Assembly: GCF_024298865.1 (NCBI RefSeq)
Contig: NZ_CP101161.1
Coordinates: 1,075,227-1,139,226 of the forward strand
Reading direction: 5' to 3'
From: Halorarius halobius
Lineage (GTDB): Archaea > Halobacteriota > Halobacteria > Halobacteriales > Haloarculaceae
DNA: 64,000 bases
Position 1 is the stretch's first letter; every line of letters begins with the position of its first letter. Positions 7,310 to 15,354 of this stretch are shown in pieces. A program made the translations under genes and the position numbers. The notes under the pieces are model-generated. The model saw only the letters and a list, made by a program, of their open reading frames with translations, was not told the DNA's origin and searched no databases.

Positions 7310-7969
7310 CTACGTTTCGGGACGTTTCGCGTACACGCACGGGTGGTGCGGGCCAGTCCACGGTTCGTCGGGGGCGTCCACCGCGTCCCAGTAGTCGTGG
7401 ACCGGGGCGTCGAGCGCGGCTTCGACGTCCTCCCGGGTGAGGACGCTCTCGCCGGACAGCACCAGCGCGAACCGCTCGCGCCCGTCGTCGTCGAGGTCGT
7501 CGGCGTACTGCTCGCGGGTGGCGGGGTTCGGGTAGTCGAACACGAGGTGGCCGCCCGGTGCCGTCGCCGCGAACAGCGCGGACAGCGCCGCCTCCACGTC
7601 GCGGACGTAGTGGAGCGTCGCGTAGCAGTAGACCACGTCGAACCGCCGCCCGGGATCGAACGCCGGGAGCGCCGCCGTCTCGAACGTGGCGTCGACGCCC
7701 GCCTCGCGGACCGCCGCACGGGCCTGCTCGACGGCGCTGTCGGCGGCGTCGTAGCCGTACACGTCGGCGGGGTGCCGCCGTGCGACGGCGAGGGGCACCG
7801 CTCCGGGGCCACAGCCGACCGACGCGAACGAGTCGGGGACGCCCACGCGCTCGAAGAACCGGTCCAGCAGGTCGGCCTTCCCGAACTGGCCGACTGCGGC
7901 CGACGCGCGGCGGTCACCCTCCGCGTCGGTCCAGAACCGGTTCCAGTCGATGGTGTCGTCGTGGGTCAC
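7310..7969 (-). CDS. SAM-dependent class I methyltransferase (paralogue 1)
   Basis: The 219-residue product has the Rossmann methyltransferase motif I (FASVGCGPGAVPLA, ~res 49-62), motif II-like VYGYDAAD and the post-motif LPAFDPGRRFDVVYCYATLHYVRD. It starts with GTG overlapping the stop of the upstream paralogue (GTGA), so the two are translationally coupled. N-terminal THDDTIDWNRFW mirrors the partner's DYDGTIDWDDYW, showing a tandem duplication. The substrate is unknown; the overall type resembles small-molecule or ubiquinone/menaquinone-type methyltransferases. Confidence 0.85.
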   Translation of the reverse strand: MTHDDTIDWNRFWTDAEGDRRASAAVGQFGKADLLDRFFERVGVPDSFASVGCGPGAVPLAVARRHPADVYGYDAADSAVEQARAAVREAGVDATFETAALPAFDPGRRFDVVYCYATLHYVRDVEAALSALFAATAPGGHLVFDYPNPATREQYADDLDDDGRERFALVLSGESVLTREDVEAALDAPVHDYWDAVDAPDEPWTGPHHPCVYAKRPET

Positions 7970-8691
7970 GCTGTCGCCTCCTCGTCGGGTTTCGGCACGT
8001 ACACCAGCGGCGCGTGGTGCCACGCCCACTGGACGTCGGGGCGCTCGACCACTTCGAAGGCGTCCCGGGGTTCGACGCCGAGCGTCGCCTCGATGCGCGC
8101 CTCCGAGAGCACGCTGTCGCCGTCCAGCAACGCCTCGAACCGGTCGGTGTACTGCTCGGGGTCGAACACGAACGCGCGGTCCGCATTCGCCTCGGGGTCC
8201 TCGGCCGACTCCAGACAGTACTCGCGGCCGGCCTCGTTGAGGTAGTTGAACAGGAGCGCGCCGCCGGGTTCCACGGCGGCGTAGAGGTTCCGGAGCGCCC
8301 GCTCCACGTCGCGGACGTACTGGAGCGTGAAGTACGAGAACACGACGTCGAACTGCCGGTCGGGGTCGAACGCGGGCAGGGTCGCCTCCTCGAACCGGGC
8401 GTTGTTGACGCCCGCCTCCCGGGCGCGCTCGCGGTTCTCCGCCAGCACGGGCGGGGCGGCGTCGTAACCGACGACGCTCACCTCGGGGTGAGCCTCCGCG
8501 ACGGCGAACGTCGCCGCGCCCGCGCCACACCCCACGTCCGCGACGCTGTCTGCGCCCGTCTCGGCGACGAAATCCGCGAGCACGCCGCCCGCGTGGTGGG
8601 CGGCCGGACTCGCCTCGCCGCGCTCTTGGTCGTCCGCGTCGTCCCAGTAGTCGTCCCAGTCGATGGTCCCGTCGTAGTCGGTGTCTGTCAT
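7966..8691 (-). CDS. SAM-dependent class I methyltransferase (paralogue 2)
   Basis: The 241-residue protein shares its whole layout with the downstream paralogue: IDWDDYWDDADD at the N-terminus, SAM loop VADVGCGAGAATFAVA (~res 52-67), VVGYDAAPP and LPAFDPDRQFDVVFSYFTLQYVRD. The ATG at 8691 begins the conserved MTDTDYDGTIDW; longer starts (to 8814) add non-conserved Ser/Pro/Arg-rich sequence. The nearest TTTTTGC-like box on this strand is at ~8814-8820, which would give a 5' leader of ~100 nt. The substrate is unknown. Confidence 0.85.
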   Translation of the reverse strand: MTDTDYDGTIDWDDYWDDADDQERGEASPAAHHAGGVLADFVAETGADSVADVGCGAGAATFAVAEAHPEVSVVGYDAAPPVLAENRERAREAGVNNARFEEATLPAFDPDRQFDVVFSYFTLQYVRDVERALRNLYAAVEPGGALLFNYLNEAGREYCLESAEDPEANADRAFVFDPEQYTDRFEALLDGDSVLSEARIEATLGVEPRDAFEVVERPDVQWAWHHAPLVYVPKPDEEATA

Positions 8692-8825
8692 GTAATTTCT
8701 CGTATGGCTCTGGCGGTTCGGCGGACCCGTGGCTGGTCGCCGGCCGGTGCGTGGGTCGGAATCGGAGGGGCTGGGCTCGTTGACGGCTCCCGAGCGTTGT
8801 GACTGCTCGTGCAAAAAGTTGTCGG

Positions 8826-8876
8826 AGATATTTACTTTACCGCTTACTTACTATTTCGGCCGCCGGGGATTTAGTT
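8826..8876. promoter_or_regulatory. AT-rich island between divergent methyltransferase and trpS genes
   Basis: The 273-bp divergent gap 8692-8964 holds one conspicuously AT-rich stretch with the repeated triplets TTTACTTTA and TTACTTACTA. It could hold a TATA element or an operator for either side. No ORF is credible in the gap. Confidence 0.35.
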
Positions 8877-8930
8877 CTTGTGTCGGCGGGGGCGTCCTCC
8901 GGTCGCGACGCGTTCCCACGCAAGCGAACC

Positions 8931-8940
8931 CTTTTTGCGC
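8931..8940 (+). promoter_or_regulatory. Promoter box of trpS
   Basis: CTTTTTGCGC is centred ~31 nt before the trpS ATG and fits the haloarchaeal leaderless promoter pattern seen across the window. No Trp-codon leader ORF is present. Confidence 0.55.
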
Positions 8941-8964
8941 GGACCCGCCCGAGTTGGGGCCGAA

Positions 8965-10560
8965 ATGCCCGGAGACGACCACCGCGAGGAGGGTGACTCC
9001 TTCCCCGAGCGGACGAACCTCGTCGCGGACGAGGGTGGCGTCCGGACCGATGGGGGAAGCGCAGCAGGGGCCGACGACGTCGCCCTCGACCCGTGGGGGT
9101 CGGCGACCGTCTCCAACTACCGGAACCTGTTCGAGGAGTTCGGCATCGAGGAGTTCGACCATATCCTCGACGAGGTGCCGAACCCCCACTACCTGATGCG
9201 CCGGGGCGTCATCTTCGGCCACCGGGACTACTCGGCGGTGGCCGAGCGACTGCGCGAGGGCGGCGACGCCGCGGTGCTGTCGGGGTTCATGCCCACCGGC
9301 GACCCCCACATCGGCCACAAGATGGTGTTCGACGAGATAATCTGGCACCAAAAGCAGGGCGCGGACGCGTACGGCCTCATCGCGGACCTGGAGGCCCACG
9401 CCGCCCGCGGCCTCTCGTGGGCCGAAATCGACGAGCACTCCCGGGACTACCTGCTGAGCCTGCTCGCGCTCGGCTTCGACCCCGAGGAGGGCGAGTTGTA
9501 CCGCCAGTCGACGAACCGGGAGGTGCAGGACCTCGCCTTTGAACTCGGCGCGAAGGCGAACTTCTCGGAGTTCGAGGCCATCTACGGCTTCGACGGCGAG
9601 ACCGACGTCTCGCACATGCAGTCGGTCGTCACGCAGATGGCCGACATCCTCTATCCGCAGCTGGACGAACCGAAACCGACCGTCATCCCGGTCGGCCCGG
9701 ACCAGGACCCGCACGTCCGACTGGCCCGTGACCTCGCCGCCCGGATGCGGTTCTTCAAGGTGACCGAGGCGTTCGCCAGTTTCGAGGCGACGCCCGCGGA
9801 GCGGAGCCTGATGCGCGAGGCGTACGAGGCGCTCGGCGGCGCCGACGCCGACGTGCGCTGTGAGGCGGCGGCCGACCACCTCCGCGCGGACCACGCCGGC
9901 GAGGTGGGCGCGGAGGGGGCCATCGAGAAGCTCGCCAACGCGGGGAAGGAGCCGCTCCGCCCCCGGATTCGCTTCCTCGACCGCAACGCCACATCCGAGG
10001 CGTTCGACGCGCTCATCGCGGCCGTCGACGGCGAGAAGCGCGTGTTCGACGAGCACGTCGACGCCTTTGACCTGACGCACGACGAAGCGGAGGAGCTCGC
10101 CCGCGAGGTGGAGGTCGACAACGGCGGCTACGGTTTCTACCCGCCCTCCTCCATCTACCACCGGTTCATGACCGGGCTGACGGGCGGCAAGATGTCGTCG
10201 TCCGTCCCGGCGAGCCACATCAGCCTGCTCGACGACCCCGAGGAGGGGTACGACAAGGTGAAAGCCGCCACGACGGGCGGCCGCGAGACGGCCGAGGAAC
10301 AGCGACGGCTCGGCGGGAAGGCCGACGAGTGTCCCGTCTACGAGCTGTACGCCTACCTGCTGGCGGGCGACGACGACGAGTTCGCCACCGAGGTGTACGA
10401 GGAGTGCGTCGGCGGCGAGCGGCTCTGTGGCGGCTGTAAGGAGCAGGCCGCCGAGTTGATGGAGGAGTTCCTCGCGGACCACCAGGAGAAGCGCGAGGAG
10501 ATGGAGGAAGTGCTCGACGAGGTGGACATCGAACTCGAGAGTCCGCGCCGCCGGGGGTAG
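8965..10560 (+). CDS. trpS: Tryptophan--tRNA ligase
   Basis: The 531-residue class I synthetase charges tRNA-Trp. The HIGH motif appears as PTGDPHIGHKM (~res 112) and KMSKS as GGKMSSSVP (~res 409). PVGPDQDPHVRLARD is the conserved substrate-pocket segment. A ~40-residue acidic N-terminal extension (GDDHREEGDSFPERTN...) and a C-terminal Cys pair region (GGERLCGGCKEQAAEL) are typical of the long haloarchaeal form. The ATG at 8965 follows a CTTTTTGCGC promoter box, excluding the longer upstream frame. It is monocistronic; the next gene starts 30 nt later and may be read through. Confidence 0.96.
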   Translation: MPGDDHREEGDSFPERTNLVADEGGVRTDGGSAAGADDVALDPWGSATVSNYRNLFEEFGIEEFDHILDEVPNPHYLMRRGVIFGHRDYSAVAERLREGGDAAVLSGFMPTGDPHIGHKMVFDEIIWHQKQGADAYGLIADLEAHAARGLSWAEIDEHSRDYLLSLLALGFDPEEGELYRQSTNREVQDLAFELGAKANFSEFEAIYGFDGETDVSHMQSVVTQMADILYPQLDEPKPTVIPVGPDQDPHVRLARDLAARMRFFKVTEAFASFEATPAERSLMREAYEALGGADADVRCEAAADHLRADHAGEVGAEGAIEKLANAGKEPLRPRIRFLDRNATSEAFDALIAAVDGEKRVFDEHVDAFDLTHDEAEELAREVEVDNGGYGFYPPSSIYHRFMTGLTGGKMSSSVPASHISLLDDPEEGYDKVKAATTGGRETAEEQRRLGGKADECPVYELYAYLLAGDDDEFATEVYEECVGGERLCGGCKEQAAELMEEFLADHQEKREEMEEVLDEVDIELESPRRRG

Positions 10561-10590
10561 GTTCAAGCCGCTCGACCCGCTGGCTCGGGC

Positions 10591-11754
10591 ATGCACGTCG
10601 TGGTCTGTGGCGGCGGCATCGTCGGCCTCGCGTCCGCGTACTACCTCGCCGAGCGGGGCGTCGACGTGACGGTCTGTGAGGCCGGCGCGCTCGGGAGCGG
10701 CAACACCGACCGCTCGGCGGGCGGCATCCGCGCGCAGTTCTCCACCCGCGTCAACGTCGACCTCTCGCTGGCGTCGCTCGACGTCTGGACATCGTTCGAG
10801 GAGCGGTTCGGCGTCGACATCACCCACCGACAGACGGGCTACCTCTTTGCCGCCCGCGAGGAATCGACCGCCGAGACCCTGCGGGCGTCGGCCGCGATGC
10901 AACGCGAGGCCGGCGTACCGACGGAGGTGCTCGACCCCGCGGCGGCCCGGGACCACTGCCCCGAACTCCACGCCGACCGCTACCGGGTGGCGACGTACGC
11001 GCCGACCGACGGGTTCGCCGACCCGCACCTCGCCCTGCAGGGGTTCTCGCAGGCGGCTCGCGAGGCGGGCGCAACGATTCGGACCCACACGCCGGTCACG
11101 GGCGTCGACATCGAGGGCGGCGACGACGGTGGCCCCGCGGACGTCCGGGTCGAGACGCCCGACGGCGCGCTCGACGCCGACTTCGTGGTCAACGCCGCGG
11201 GCGCGTGGGCGCGACGGGTCGGCCGGATGATGAGCGTCGACCTGCCTGTCTCGCCGCGCCGTCGACAGGTGGCGGTGGTCGACCCCGAGACGCCCGTTCC
11301 CGAATCCGTGCCGTTGACCATCGACCTGGATTCGGGGTCGTACTTCCGCCCCGAGCGGGAGGGACAGGCCATCGTCGGCGGCCACTTCTCGGACGCGGAC
11401 CCCGAGGCCGACCCCGACGACTACGACACGGGGATGGACCTCGACTGGGCGGCCACCGCCGTCGAGCGCGCCGGCGAGACGGCCGGCTACTTCGGCCCCG
11501 ACGCGGGCGTCGTCCGCGGGTGGGCCGGCCTCTATGCGGTGACCCCGGACCACCACCCCATAATCGAGGTGTCGCGCCCCGGCGTGGTGACCGCCGCGGG
11601 GTTCTCCGGTCATGGGTTCCAGCACGCGCCCGCGACGGGGCAGGTGGTCGCGCAACTCTGCTGTGACGGCGCGGCGTCGCTCGTGGACGTGTCGGGGCTC
11701 GGTCGCGGGCGGTTCGACGCCGGCGAGGGCCGCGAGGAGTCCCACGTCGCCTGA
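10591..11754 (+). CDS. FAD-dependent oxidoreductase of the DAO/glycine oxidase family
   Basis: The 387-residue protein starts with the dinucleotide-binding motif VVCGGGIVGLASAYYLAERG, followed by GSGNTDRSAGGIRAQFS, the flavin-contact region of the D-amino-acid oxidase (DadA/SoxB/ThiO) family. The C-terminus GWAGLYAVTPDHHPIIE and GFSGHGFQHAPATG is the typical FAD-clamping end. It likely oxidises an amino acid or N-methyl amino acid; the substrate cannot be read from sequence. No signal peptide is seen. It lies between trpS and the pheST leader on the same strand. Confidence 0.9.
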   Translation: MHVVVCGGGIVGLASAYYLAERGVDVTVCEAGALGSGNTDRSAGGIRAQFSTRVNVDLSLASLDVWTSFEERFGVDITHRQTGYLFAAREESTAETLRASAAMQREAGVPTEVLDPAAARDHCPELHADRYRVATYAPTDGFADPHLALQGFSQAAREAGATIRTHTPVTGVDIEGGDDGGPADVRVETPDGALDADFVVNAAGAWARRVGRMMSVDLPVSPRRRQVAVVDPETPVPESVPLTIDLDSGSYFRPEREGQAIVGGHFSDADPEADPDDYDTGMDLDWAATAVERAGETAGYFGPDAGVVRGWAGLYAVTPDHHPIIEVSRPGVVTAAGFSGHGFQHAPATGQVVAQLCCDGAASLVDVSGLGRGRFDAGEGREESHVA

Positions 11755-11775
11755 GCCTGCGGGGCCGGCGCAACG

Positions 11776-11783
11776 CTTTTGCG
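11776..11783 (+). promoter_or_regulatory. Promoter box placing the transcript start at the Phe leader ORF
   Basis: CTTTTGCG is centred ~27 nt before the leader ATG at 11806, the spacing used by leaderless genes throughout this window. No comparable box precedes the pheS ATG at 11990, so pheST transcription probably begins at the leader ORF. Confidence 0.6.
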
Positions 11784-11805
11784 CTGGCTGGCCCTGCTCC
11801 CGGGT

Positions 11806-11889
11806 ATGGCATCCGACTCCCCTGCCGGTGGTAGCGTCCGTCGAGCGACCGACAGCCCGGGAGTCGGCTTCTTCTTCGCGGTCCGGTAG
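11806..11889 (+). CDS. Candidate phenylalanine leader peptide of pheST (27 aa)
   Basis: This short ORF encodes MASDSPAGGSVRRATDSP followed by GVGFFFAVR and a TAG stop. Three consecutive Phe codons (TTC, 11869-11877) occur six codons before the stop, 100 bp upstream of pheS. This parallels the bacterial pheM leader (which also has a Phe triplet) used for attenuation of pheST. A promoter box 27 nt before its ATG suggests it is the first translated frame of the transcript. Expression as a peptide and a regulatory role are inferences; conservation in other haloarchaea would settle it. Confidence 0.65.
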   Translation: MASDSPAGGSVRRATDSPGVGFFFAVR

Positions 11890-11954
11890 CGCGGGTGGAC
11901 CGGGACGGCCGCGAGAGCGCCCCGTCGCGTGAAACCCCGCCGTTGCGGAGTCGG
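11813..11954 (+). promoter_or_regulatory. Alternative-pairing segment in the pheST leader
   Basis: CCGACTCCC (11813-11821) is the perfect complement of GGGAGTCGG (11859-11867), which lies immediately before the three Phe codons. An 8-nt second copy, GGAGTCGG (11947-11954), lies between the leader stop and pheS. A ribosome waiting at the Phe codons would cover the first copy and leave the second free to pair. No T-tract terminator follows, so control of transcript end, stability or pheS translation are all possible. Confidence 0.5.
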
Positions 11955-11989
11955 AACCGTTACCTGACCGTCCGGCACACACCCACACA

Positions 11990-13510
11990 ATGAAACTCCC
12001 GGAGACGCAGGTCGCGCTGCTTGAAGCCGCGAGCGCGACCGACACGAAAACGATAGCACAGCTAGCCGACGAAACGGGTGAGAAACCCGAGTCGCTCACC
12101 CGCGCGGCGTTCGAACTCGACGACAGGGGCCTCCTCGACGTCGACGAGTACGAGGCCGAGGACGTCACCCTCAGTGAGGAAGGCGAACGGTACCGGAGCG
12201 AGGGCCTCCCCGAACTGCGCCTCTACCGGGCCGCGGTCGAGGCCGGCGCCGACGAGGGCCCGGTATCGATGGGCGAGGTCATCGGCGCGTCGGGCCTCGA
12301 CGGCCCGGCCGTCGACATCGCACTGTCGAACTTCGCCCGCAAGGGGTTCGGCTCCATCGACAGCGGCGAGATACTCGCGGACCGCGAGGGCGGCCCCGAC
12401 GTGGACCCCGACGAGGACCCCGAGGCCGAGGCGCTCGACGCCATCGCGGACGGCAACGCGGGCTACCTCGACTCGGGCGTGCTCGACCGCCTCGTCGACC
12501 GCGGCCTCGTGGAGCGGTCGGCCACGACCGTTCGCTCCGTCACGCTCACCGACGACGGCGTCACCGCGCTGATGGAGGGCGTCGAGACGGCCGAGACGGT
12601 CGGGCAGGTGACGCCCGAACTCCTGACGAGCGGCGACTGGGAGGATGTCGAGTTCGCCGAATACAACGTCGAGGCCGACGCTGAGGACGTGGTCGGCGGC
12701 AAGACCCACATCCTCCGGCAGACCGCCGAGCGCGTGAAGGACACGCTCGTCGGGATGGGGTTTCAGGAGATGGAGGGACCCCACGCCGACGCGGAGTTCT
12801 GGATCAACGACTGCCTGTTCATGCCACAGGACCACCCCGCGCGGACTCACTGGGACCAGTTCGCGCTCGACGTGCCGCCGATGAAAGACCTGCCCGAGGA
12901 CCTCGTCGAGCGGGTTCGGTCGGCGCATCTGGACGGCGTCGGGCCGGACGGCGACGGCTACCACTCGCCGTGGACCGAGGAGGTCGCCCGCGGGGTCGAC
13001 CTGCGGGGCCACACCACCTCGCTGTCGATGCGGTACCTATCGGGCCACGAAATCGGCGAACTCGACCCGCCCGAGCGGTTCTTCTCCGTCGAGAAGGTGT
13101 ACCGGAACGACACGCTCGACCCGACGCACCTGCTGGAGTTCTTCCAGATAGAGGGGTGGGTGATGGCCGAGGACCTGTCGGTGCGTGACCTGATGGGCAC
13201 GTTCGAGGAGTTCTACGCGCAGTTCGGCATCACCGACATCGAGTTCAAACCCCACTACAACCCGTACACCGAGCCCTCGTTCGAACTGTTCGGCACCCAC
13301 CCGGAGACGGGCGAGTTGGTCGAAATCGGCAACAGCGGCATCTTCCGCGCGGAGGTGCTGGAGCCGCTCGGCGTCGACTGTGACGTGATGGCGTGGGGGC
13401 TCGCGCTGGAGCGCCTGCTCATGCTGATGTACGGCTTCGAGGACATCCGCGACGTCCACGGGACGCTGTGTGACCTCGACCTGCTGCGGAACGTGGAGGT
13501 GGTGCACTGA
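11990..13510 (+). CDS. pheS: Phenylalanine--tRNA ligase alpha subunit
   Basis: The 506-residue catalytic subunit has N-terminal winged-helix domains (~res 1-210) that bind tRNA, as in archaeal and eukaryotic PheRS, and a class II core. Core landmarks are THILRQTAERVKDTLVGMGF, the motif 2 region FFSVEKVYRNDTLDPTHLLEF and the motif 3 region GMAWG-like VMAWGLALERLLMLMYG. The ATG at 11990 gives the standard archaeal N-terminus MKLPETQVALL. The stop overlaps the pheT start (TGATG), so the subunits are translationally coupled. Upstream is the Phe leader ORF with alternative RNA pairing. Confidence 0.97.
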   Translation: MKLPETQVALLEAASATDTKTIAQLADETGEKPESLTRAAFELDDRGLLDVDEYEAEDVTLSEEGERYRSEGLPELRLYRAAVEAGADEGPVSMGEVIGASGLDGPAVDIALSNFARKGFGSIDSGEILADREGGPDVDPDEDPEAEALDAIADGNAGYLDSGVLDRLVDRGLVERSATTVRSVTLTDDGVTALMEGVETAETVGQVTPELLTSGDWEDVEFAEYNVEADAEDVVGGKTHILRQTAERVKDTLVGMGFQEMEGPHADAEFWINDCLFMPQDHPARTHWDQFALDVPPMKDLPEDLVERVRSAHLDGVGPDGDGYHSPWTEEVARGVDLRGHTTSLSMRYLSGHEIGELDPPERFFSVEKVYRNDTLDPTHLLEFFQIEGWVMAEDLSVRDLMGTFEEFYAQFGITDIEFKPHYNPYTEPSFELFGTHPETGELVEIGNSGIFRAEVLEPLGVDCDVMAWGLALERLLMLMYGFEDIRDVHGTLCDLDLLRNVEVVH

Positions 13511-15216
13511 TGCCCGTCGTCGACGTCGACCCCGACGAACTCCGCCAGCTGACCGGCCACGACGAGAAGGGCGACCAGGAGTTGAAGGACGACCTGTTCG
13601 CGCTCGGCCTGGAGTTCGAGGGCGAGACCGAGGACGGCGAGTTCCAACTGGAGTTCGCTCCCGACCGGCTTGACCGCCTCTCCGTCGAAGGGGTCGCCCG
13701 CTCGCTCCGCTACCAGTACGGCGACGACCGCGGCGTGTACGTCCCGAAGACGAACGACGCCGAGTGGGTCGTCGAGGTGGAGGACGTGCCCGAGGAGCGC
13801 CCGTACGTCACCGCCGCTGTCGTCCGGGGCGTCGATATGACCGAGGAGAAACTGGAGTCGCTCATCCAGTTGCAGGAGAAACTCCACGCGACGATGGGCC
13901 GCAAGCGCGCGAAGGGGGCCATCGGCGTTCACGACCTCGCTATGCTCAAAGGTCGGAGCGCGGGCGACGACCGCGAGAAGACCATCACCTACACCGGCAT
14001 CGACCCCGACGGCGACCGGTTCGTCCCGCTCGATTCGAACAGCGAGATGACGCCCGCGGAGGTGCTCGCGGAGCACCCGACCGGCGAGACGTACGCCGAC
14101 CTCGTCGCCGACTACGACCGCTATCCGGCCATCTACGACGACGTGGGGCTGTTCTCGTTCCCGCCGGTCATCAACGGCAAGCGGACGGAGGTGGACGAGG
14201 GCTCCCGGGACCTGTTCGTCGAGATGACGGGCACCGACCAGTGGACCATCGACAAGATGCTCAACATCGTCTGCTACGCCCTCGACGCCCGCGGCGGGCG
14301 CGTCGAGGACGTGCGTGTCGAGTACCCCGACGGCGAGGCGATTCGCCCGGACCTCTCGACGAGCACGAAGACGGTCACCCACGAGCGCATCGAGTCGGTG
14401 CTGGGCATCGACATCGCCGGCGAGGACGTCCTCGACCTGTTCGAGCGCTCCGGGCTAGACGCGGACTCGGAGGACGGCGACGAACTCGCTTACGAGGTGG
14501 AGATACCGCCGTACCGCGTCGACGTACTCCACCCGATGGACCTCGTCGACGACGTGGGCCGCGCCTACGGGTTCAACGACCTCGACCCCCGCTACCCGGA
14601 CGTGTCGACGGTCGGCGGCCGCCACGAGCGGTCGAACCTGGAGCGGGCGGCCCGCGAGACGCTGGTCGGCCTCGGCTTCGAGGACCTGCTGAACTTCCAC
14701 ATGATAAACGAGGCCGAAAACTACGAGCGGATGGCCGTGGCGCCCGAAGCCGACGTCGTGGGCGGCGGTGACCCCGTCACCATCACCGAACCGTACAGCG
14801 AGGACTACACCATGTTGCGGACGTGGGCGCTCCCGTCGCTGTTGATGGTGCTGGAGAACAACACCCACCGCGCGTACCCGCAGGACCTCGCCGAAATCGG
14901 TCTCGCCGCGGAACGCGACGACGCCGAGGACACGAGCGTCGCGGAACACCGTACGGTTGCGGGCGTGCTCGCCCGCACGGACGCCTCCTACGAGGACGCG
15001 AAGGCCCGCCTGCAGGCGGTCGCGCGCGCGTTCGGCGCCGAGTTGGAGACGCCCGCGACCGAGCACCCGACGTTCATCGACGGGCGCGCGGCCGAGGTGG
15101 TGCTCGACGGCGACTCGGTGGGCGTCGTCGGTGAGGTCCATCCGAAGGTGCTGGTGGAACACGACCTCGAACTCCCGGTGGCGGCGTTCGAGTTCCGCCT
15201 CGACGCGCTGGAGTAG
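13510..15216 (+). CDS. pheT: Phenylalanine--tRNA ligase beta subunit
   Basis: The 568-residue partner of PheS forms the alpha2beta2 enzyme and carries editing activity against Tyr-tRNA-Phe. It begins MPVVDVDPDELRQLTG. It has a B3/B4 editing domain region (GVDMTEEKLESLIQLQEKLH ... KRAKGAIGVHDLAML), a B5 domain (SVLGIDIAGEDVLDLFERSG) and a catalytic-like core (YRVDVLHPMDLVDDVGRAYGF). Length matches the archaeal form, which is shorter than bacterial PheT. It shares one nucleotide with the pheS stop. An ~140-bp GC-rich gap separates it from the converging pyrD. Confidence 0.97.
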   Translation: MPVVDVDPDELRQLTGHDEKGDQELKDDLFALGLEFEGETEDGEFQLEFAPDRLDRLSVEGVARSLRYQYGDDRGVYVPKTNDAEWVVEVEDVPEERPYVTAAVVRGVDMTEEKLESLIQLQEKLHATMGRKRAKGAIGVHDLAMLKGRSAGDDREKTITYTGIDPDGDRFVPLDSNSEMTPAEVLAEHPTGETYADLVADYDRYPAIYDDVGLFSFPPVINGKRTEVDEGSRDLFVEMTGTDQWTIDKMLNIVCYALDARGGRVEDVRVEYPDGEAIRPDLSTSTKTVTHERIESVLGIDIAGEDVLDLFERSGLDADSEDGDELAYEVEIPPYRVDVLHPMDLVDDVGRAYGFNDLDPRYPDVSTVGGRHERSNLERAARETLVGLGFEDLLNFHMINEAENYERMAVAPEADVVGGGDPVTITEPYSEDYTMLRTWALPSLLMVLENNTHRAYPQDLAEIGLAAERDDAEDTSVAEHRTVAGVLARTDASYEDAKARLQAVARAFGAELETPATEHPTFIDGRAAEVVLDGDSVGVVGEVHPKVLVEHDLELPVAAFEFRLDALE

Positions 15217-15354
15217 GCCGTTCGAAGCCGATTTTCGGTCTGCTGGACTCGCCGCTCCGGAAGCCCTCGACCGCTCGACTCTCGCGCCTCGCTGCGCGCT
15301 TCGTCGAGCGTTCTCGCCCGGCCAGTCCGCCAGGGTGTGAAACCCAGTCGCGCG

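Noticed and set aside
8692..8814. Extended N-terminus of methyltransferase paralogue 2
   Set aside because: The extra 41 residues are Ser/Pro/Arg-rich, not acidic, and not matched in paralogue 1.
8851..12168. 1,105-codon open frame on the minus strand
   Set aside because: It is the antisense of trpS, the flavin oxidoreductase and pheS; its product is Arg/His/Val-rich and unlike the acidic proteome.
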